Positions 13,681 to 17,437 of a stretch of 17,437 nt of DNA are shown here, piece by piece. The DNA lies in the NCBI GenBank assembly GCA_037139735.1, contig JBAXFU010000069.1:1-17437 (forward strand), written 5' to 3'. The position numbers were made by a program, and so were the translations under genes. Under the pieces are notes generated by a model. It did no database searches. It saw only the letters and a program-made list of their open reading frames with translations, and had not been told where the DNA came from. Within the stretch, counting starts at the first letter, position 1. The number at the start of each line of letters is the position of its first letter. The DNA comes from UBA2402 sp037139735 (GTDB lineage Bacteria; Planctomycetota; Phycisphaerae; Phycisphaerales; UBA1924).

Positions 13681-13737
13681 TCGTCCGTCACCGTTCCCGT
13701 TCGATTCCGTTCGCACCTCCATCGACGACCCGACACC

Positions 13738-14952
13738 ATGAAGAAGAAGATCGCGCTCGCGTACTCCGGCGGCCTTGACACCTCCTGCATCGTTCCCTGG
13801 CTCGTCGAAAACATGGACGCCGAGGTGATCTGCGTCGTGGGCGACGTCGGCCAGGGCGCCGACGAACTCGTCGGCGTCGAGCAGAAGGCCATCAACTCGG
13901 GCGCCAAGGAGTGCCACGTCGTCGACCTCAAGCGCGAGTTCGTCGAGGACTTCGTCTTCCCGACCATCATCGCCGGCTCCATCTACGAGGGCCGCTACCT
14001 GCTGGGCACCGCCATCGCCCGCCCCGTCTTGGGCAAGGCGCAGGTCGAGGTCGCCAAGAAGACCGGGTGCACCGCCGTCGCCCACGGCTGCACCGGCAAG
14101 GGCAACGACCAGGTTCGCTTCGAGTCGGCGTATGCCGCCCTCGCGCCCGAGCTGGAGATCATCGCCCCCTGGCGCGACGATCGCTGGAAGCTCTCGGGCC
14201 GTCTCGCGATGCTCGACTATCTCAAGGCCCGCAACATCCCGACGACGGCCTCGGCCACCAAGATCTACTCGCGCGACCGCAACCTCTGGCACATCAGCCA
14301 CGAGGGCGGCTCGATCGAGAACCCCTGGAACGCGCCCCCCGAGGACGCGTACATGCTCACCTGCAGCCCCGACAAGGCCCCCGACCAGTTCGAGGATGTC
14401 ACCCTCCGCTTCGAGCAGGGCCGTCCTCGCGCCCTCAACGGCAAGACCATGAGCGGCGAGGAGATCATCGCCTCGCTCAACGTCACCGCGGGACGCCACG
14501 GCGTGGGCCGCGTCGACCTCGTCGAGAATCGGCGCGTGGGCATGAAGTCGCGAGGGCTCTACGAGACCCCGGGCGGCACCGTCATCGTCGAGGCCCTCCG
14601 CGGCCTCGAGGAGCTCGTGCTCGACCGCGAGACCCGCCACTACCGCGATCACCTGGGCCTCACCTTCGCCGAGCTGGTCTATGACGGCCGCTGGTTCACG
14701 CCCCTCCGCGAGGCCCTGTGGGCATGCGCCTCGAAGATCGCCGAGAAGCTCGACGGCGAGGTCGTGGTGCGACTCTTCAAGGGGCACGCCACCGCCGTGC
14801 AACGCCGCAGCCCCAACTCGCTTTACGCCGAGAACATCGTCACCTTCGAGCAGGGCGAGATCTACGACCAAAAAGACGCCGGCGGCTTCATCAAGCTGCT
14901 CAGCCTGCCCGAACGCATCCGCGCCCTCAAGGCCCGCGGCCAGGCCAAGTGA
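13738..14952 (+). CDS. argG: Argininosuccinate synthase (ArgG)
   Basis: A 404-residue cytoplasmic ligase that joins citrulline and aspartate with ATP to form argininosuccinate. The ATP-binding PP-loop is ALAYSGGLDTS (residues 6-16). Other family motifs are ARPVLGKAQVEVAKKTG, HGCTGKGNDQVRFE and SRDRNLWHISHEGG. The length is normal. It starts 57 bp after argF. That gap has no purine-rich ribosome-binding site and no TANNNT hexamer near the start, but carries three CCGTTC units (13691, 13697 and 13707). Translation start therefore depends on some other signal, perhaps an unstructured pyrimidine-rich leader (inference). Confidence 0.97.
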   Translation: MKKKIALAYSGGLDTSCIVPWLVENMDAEVICVVGDVGQGADELVGVEQKAINSGAKECHVVDLKREFVEDFVFPTIIAGSIYEGRYLLGTAIARPVLGKAQVEVAKKTGCTAVAHGCTGKGNDQVRFESAYAALAPELEIIAPWRDDRWKLSGRLAMLDYLKARNIPTTASATKIYSRDRNLWHISHEGGSIENPWNAPPEDAYMLTCSPDKAPDQFEDVTLRFEQGRPRALNGKTMSGEEIIASLNVTAGRHGVGRVDLVENRRVGMKSRGLYETPGGTVIVEALRGLEELVLDRETRHYRDHLGLTFAELVYDGRWFTPLREALWACASKIAEKLDGEVVVRLFKGHATAVQRRSPNSLYAENIVTFEQGEIYDQKDAGGFIKLLSLPERIRALKARGQAK

Positions 14953-14988
14953 CGTTCCGTCGAGTTCCGCATCAGGAGTGAACCCGCC

Positions 14989-16359
14989 ATGGCCCTCTGG
15001 GGTGGTCGATTCGAGTCCGGTCCCGACGCGCTCTTCAAGCAGTTCAACGACTCGCTCCGCTTCGACTATCGCCTCGCGAGGCAGGACATCGCCGGTTCGG
15101 TCGGCTGGGCCAAGGCCATCCGCCGCGCCGGGGTGATCTCCGCCGAGGAGCTCGCCTCGCTCGAGGCCGCGCTCGCCGGGCTTGCGGCCGAGGTCGAGGC
15201 CGACCCGACGCTGCCGGCCAGGAGCGACGCCGAGGACATCCACTCGTGGGTCGAGTCGCGCCTCATCGAGAAGGTCGGCCCGCTGGGCAAGAAGCTCCAC
15301 ACCGGCCGCAGCCGCAACGATCAGGTCGCCACCGACCTTCGCTTGTGGACGCGCGACGAGATCGACGCCCGGCTCGCGGAACTGCGCGACGCCAGGCGAT
15401 CGCTCATCGACCTCGCCGCCCGCGAGGCCGGCACCGTCGTCAGCGGCTACACCCACCTGCAGCGGGCGCAGCCCGTGCTCTTTGCGCACTGGGCCTTGGC
15501 CTACGCCGAGATGTTCGAACGCGACGCGGCACGCCTGCGCGACGCCCGCGCCCGCGTCAACGTCTGCCCGCTGGGCTCGGGCGCGTTGGCGGGCACCGCC
15601 TATCAGGTCGATCGCGAGACGCTCGCTCGAGACCTCGGCTTCGCCGAGCCCACCCGCAACAGTCTCGACGCCGTGAGCGACCGCGACTTCGTCATCGAGA
15701 CGCTCGCGGCGTGCGCCCTGACGGCCGCCCACCTCTCGCGACTGGGCGAGGATCTCGTCCTCTACTCCTCGCAGGAGTTCGGGTTCGTCGAGATGGACGA
15801 CGCCGTCGCCAGCGGCTCGTCGCTCATGCCCCAGAAGAAGAACCCCGACGCCGCCGAACTCATCCGGGGCAAGGCCGGTCGCGTGAACGGCGCGCTCGTT
15901 GCGCTGCTCACCACGGTGAAGGGGCTGCCCCTCGCGTACAACAAGGATCTCCAGGAAGACAAGGAGCCCCTCTTCGACGCGATGGACAACCTGTCCATGT
16001 CGCTGCGGATCGTGCCCCGCATGCTCGACACCATCAAGGTGCGGCGAGAGGCGTGCCGCCGTGCGGCGGCGGGGGGCTACTCCAACGCCACCGACCTCGC
16101 CGACTACCTGGTGTCCAAGGGCGTGCCCTTCCGGCAGGCCCACGAGGAAGTGGGGGCGGCGGTCCGTCACGCCATCTCGCGGGGCAAGGCCATCGAGGAA
16201 CTTCCGCTCGAGGAGTTGCGCCGGTTCGCGCCCGCCGCGGGGCCCGACGTCTTCGCGTACGTGGCGATCGAATCGGGCATGGCCCGTCGCGAGGTGTTCG
16301 GCGCCACCGGCTCGACGCACGTGGCCAAGGCCATCGAGGCCGCCCGCGCGAGACTCTGA
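14989..16359 (+). CDS. argH: Argininosuccinate lyase (ArgH)
   Basis: A 456-residue member of the fumarase/aspartase superfamily that splits argininosuccinate into arginine and fumarate, the last step of the pathway. Signature segments are LWGGRFE at the N-terminus, HTGRSRNDQVATDLRLW, GYTHLQRAQP with catalytic His156, and the flexible loop GSSLMPQKKNPDAAE (276-290) with its catalytic serine. AGGAG lies 10 nt upstream of the ATG, the clearest ribosome-binding site in the cluster. It follows argG after 36 bp and is probably co-transcribed with it. Confidence 0.97.
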   Translation: MALWGGRFESGPDALFKQFNDSLRFDYRLARQDIAGSVGWAKAIRRAGVISAEELASLEAALAGLAAEVEADPTLPARSDAEDIHSWVESRLIEKVGPLGKKLHTGRSRNDQVATDLRLWTRDEIDARLAELRDARRSLIDLAAREAGTVVSGYTHLQRAQPVLFAHWALAYAEMFERDAARLRDARARVNVCPLGSGALAGTAYQVDRETLARDLGFAEPTRNSLDAVSDRDFVIETLAACALTAAHLSRLGEDLVLYSSQEFGFVEMDDAVASGSSLMPQKKNPDAAELIRGKAGRVNGALVALLTTVKGLPLAYNKDLQEDKEPLFDAMDNLSMSLRIVPRMLDTIKVRREACRRAAAGGYSNATDLADYLVSKGVPFRQAHEEVGAAVRHAISRGKAIEELPLEELRRFAPAAGPDVFAYVAIESGMARREVFGATGSTHVAKAIEAARARL

Positions 16360-16370
16360 CCCGCCGGCCG

Positions 16371-16376
16371 TACCAT
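16371..16376 (+). promoter_or_regulatory. Candidate -10 of a leaderless promoter for the phytoene/squalene synthase gene
   Basis: TACCAT ends 7 nt before the GTG at 16384 and begins 12 nt after the argH stop codon. The interval CGCCCGC has no Shine-Dalgarno sequence. It suggests that this gene is transcribed apart from the arginine cluster, from a promoter embedded in the end of argH. Confidence 0.5.
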
Positions 16377-16383
16377 CGCCCGC

Positions 16384-17319
16384 GTGTCGACCGCCCCGCG
16401 ACGAGTGATCGACGTCTCCGCCGAGGCCATCGCGGCCTCGGATGCCTGCTGCGCCGCCATCGTGCGGGCCAAGGCGAGGAACTTCTACTACGGCATGCGA
16501 CTCACGCCGCCCGATCGGCGGGTGCATCTGTACGCCTGCTACGCGTGGATGCGTCACGCCGACGACTGCATCGATCAAGCGCCCGACGAGGCGTCGCGTC
16601 GCGTCGCGCTCGAGCAACTCGCGGCACGCACGCACGGTGCATTGTCGGGAGCCGCGAATCGTCCCGACGACACCGACTTCTGGCCCGCCTTTCGCTCCGC
16701 GATCCGCACGTGCAGCATCGAGCCGCGGCTCATTCTCGAGATGATCGAGGGCATGCGAGAGGACGTCGACCACCATGGGTACGACACGCTCGACGACCTG
16801 CTTCGATACTGCTATCGCGTGGGCGGCACGGTGGGGGAGGTGTGCGTGACGATCTGGGGCGTCAAGGACCCGGCACGTCGCGACGAGGCGATGAGGATGG
16901 CCGCCATGCGGGGCATCGCCTTTCAACTCACCAACATTCTGCGCGACATCGGCGTCGACGCGCGTGGCGGCGAGGAGGAAGCCTCGCCTCGGTGTTACGT
17001 GCCGCGAGAGGTGCTGGCACGGCACGGGCTCGATCAGGACTCGCTGCTGGCGTGGCGATCGGATGCGGCGTGCCGCGCCGCCACGGCCGAACTGATCGCG
17101 ATGGCACGGGAGCGGTACGACGCCTCGGGCGAGCTTGACGGCCTGGTCGCTCCTGCCTGTGCCGGCTCGCTGTGGGCCATGACCGCGATTTACCGACGCG
17201 TACTGGCTTCCATCGCGTCCGACCCGCGGCTGTGCGTGCGGGGGCGGGCGCGTGTCACCACCGTCGCCAAGGCCGCGGTGATGGCCCGTGCCTGGCTGGG
17301 GTGGTGGTCGCCGCAATGA
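16384..17319 (+). CDS. Squalene/phytoene synthase family protein (CrtB/HpnC/HpnD-like)
   Basis: A 311-residue head-to-head prenyl synthase that condenses two prenyl diphosphates on the way to carotenoids or squalene and hopanoids. The first aspartate-rich motif is DDCID (60-64) in MRHADDCID. The second is RDIGVD (Asp188, Asp192) in LTNILRDIGVDARGG. NFYYGMRLTPP and YCYRVGGTVGEVC are also typical. Sequence alone does not separate CrtB from HpnC or HpnD. The GTG at 16384 is chosen because the first in-frame ATG (residue 39) would remove the conserved FYYGM region. The gene begins 24 bp after argH, with its own TACCAT hexamer upstream. The TGA at 17317-17319 sits at the edge of a transposase remnant, so the last few residues (SPQ) might be supplied by that element (speculative). 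Confidence 0.9.
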   Translation: MSTAPRRVIDVSAEAIAASDACCAAIVRAKARNFYYGMRLTPPDRRVHLYACYAWMRHADDCIDQAPDEASRRVALEQLAARTHGALSGAANRPDDTDFWPAFRSAIRTCSIEPRLILEMIEGMREDVDHHGYDTLDDLLRYCYRVGGTVGEVCVTIWGVKDPARRDEAMRMAAMRGIAFQLTNILRDIGVDARGGEEEASPRCYVPREVLARHGLDQDSLLAWRSDAACRAATAELIAMARERYDASGELDGLVAPACAGSLWAMTAIYRRVLASIASDPRLCVRGRARVTTVAKAAVMARAWLGWWSPQ

Positions 17320-17437
17320 ACGCCTGCACAGGATGCTGGAGGCGGAGACGGCGTGTCCTCCTGCACGGAGCATGAGGGACCGACAGCGACGATTCAACGG
17401 CTTCCGCGAGGAGTTCAACGAGGACAGGCCGCACGAG
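17318..17437 (+). pseudogene. 5'-truncated C-terminal remnant of an IS481-like transposase/integrase (runs off the window)
   Basis: In the frame starting at 17318 the DNA reads ERLHRMLEAETACPPARS and then RRFNGFREEFNEDRPHE to the window end. This is the C-terminal region of IS481-type DDE (rve) transposases, which typically read like ERMHRTLKAET-PP...QRRFDAFR-EYN-ERPHEAL. The glutamate in ERLHR would correspond to the last catalytic acid of the DDE set. The HTH part and the rest of the catalytic core are missing: the DNA upstream is the intact synthase gene in another frame. So it is a decayed fragment left by an insertion or rearrangement with a breakpoint near 17310-17320. I cannot tell whether the 3' end of the element is complete beyond the window. 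Confidence 0.8.

Noticed and set aside
11704..17418. A minus-strand open frame of 1904 codons opposite the arginine cluster
   Set aside because: It runs antisense to six well-identified genes and its translation is a low-complexity mix of Gly, Ala, Val, Asp, Glu and His with no domain. Long antisense frames are expected opposite GC-rich genes with strong codon bias.
1..17437. CRISPR arrays, tRNA or rRNA genes, toxin-antitoxin or defence systems
   Set aside because: No regularly spaced repeats, no tRNA-like cloverleaf ends or rRNA core sequences, and no gene of a known defence family were seen. Coding density leaves little room for them.

Overview
The window is GC-rich bacterial chromosomal DNA (I estimate close to 70% GC; not counted) with short intergenic gaps. 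Its mix of genes suggests a Planctomycetota bacterium, perhaps of the Phycisphaerae: a large exported DUF4139 protein, two cyclophilins, a PleD-like regulator with a separate Hpt protein, an ornithine carbamoyltransferase with an 'SLRTR' carbamoyl-phosphate loop, and a squalene/phytoene synthase. This is an inference from gene style, and no ribosomal marker gene is present.

Layout. Bases 1-37 are the end of a plus-strand gene with a Lys/Ala/Glu/Pro repeat tail. Two minus-strand cyclophilins follow: a cytosolic one (72-569), and an exported one (730-1506) with a clear intrinsic terminator at 649-674. Diverging from them is an exported 749-residue DUF4139 protein (1780-4029) that carries a 35-bp tandem duplication inside its reading frame. 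It converges on a minus-strand NAD(P)-binding epimerase-like protein (4042-5091). Then come an orphan HmuV-like ABC ATPase (5196-5999), a convergent, overlapping exported esterase (5969-7630, minus), and ispG of the MEP isoprenoid pathway (7686-8975). A minus-strand Hpt / REC-GGDEF pair (10396 down to 9024) is a probable phosphorelay-to-c-di-GMP module.

The right half is an arginine cluster on the plus strand, argC-argB-argF-argG-argH (10598-16359). It covers N-acetylglutamate to its phosphate and semialdehyde (argB, argC) and ornithine to arginine (argF, argG, argH). It lacks argJ/argA, argD and argE, so those steps must be encoded elsewhere. A squalene/phytoene synthase gene (16384-17319) follows immediately but appears to have its own promoter. 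It would use the isoprenoid chains that IspG helps supply. The last 120 bases encode the C-terminal tail of an IS481-like transposase with no 5' part, directly at the stop codon of the synthase.

Main points for a second look: (1) four genes (ABC ATPase, esterase, ispG, phytoene synthase) have a TACNNT hexamer ending 6-9 nt before the start codon and no Shine-Dalgarno sequence, a pattern of leaderless transcripts; (2) the DUF4139 gene contains an out-of-frame 35-bp duplication apparently compensated by a 1- or 4-base insertion; (3) the ornithine carbamoyltransferase has a histone-tail-like basic N-terminal extension of about 40 residues; (4) a nested stem-loop lies in the argB-argF gap; (5) the transposase remnant at the right edge. 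I found no clear new defence or mobile system, CRISPR array, tRNA or rRNA gene.
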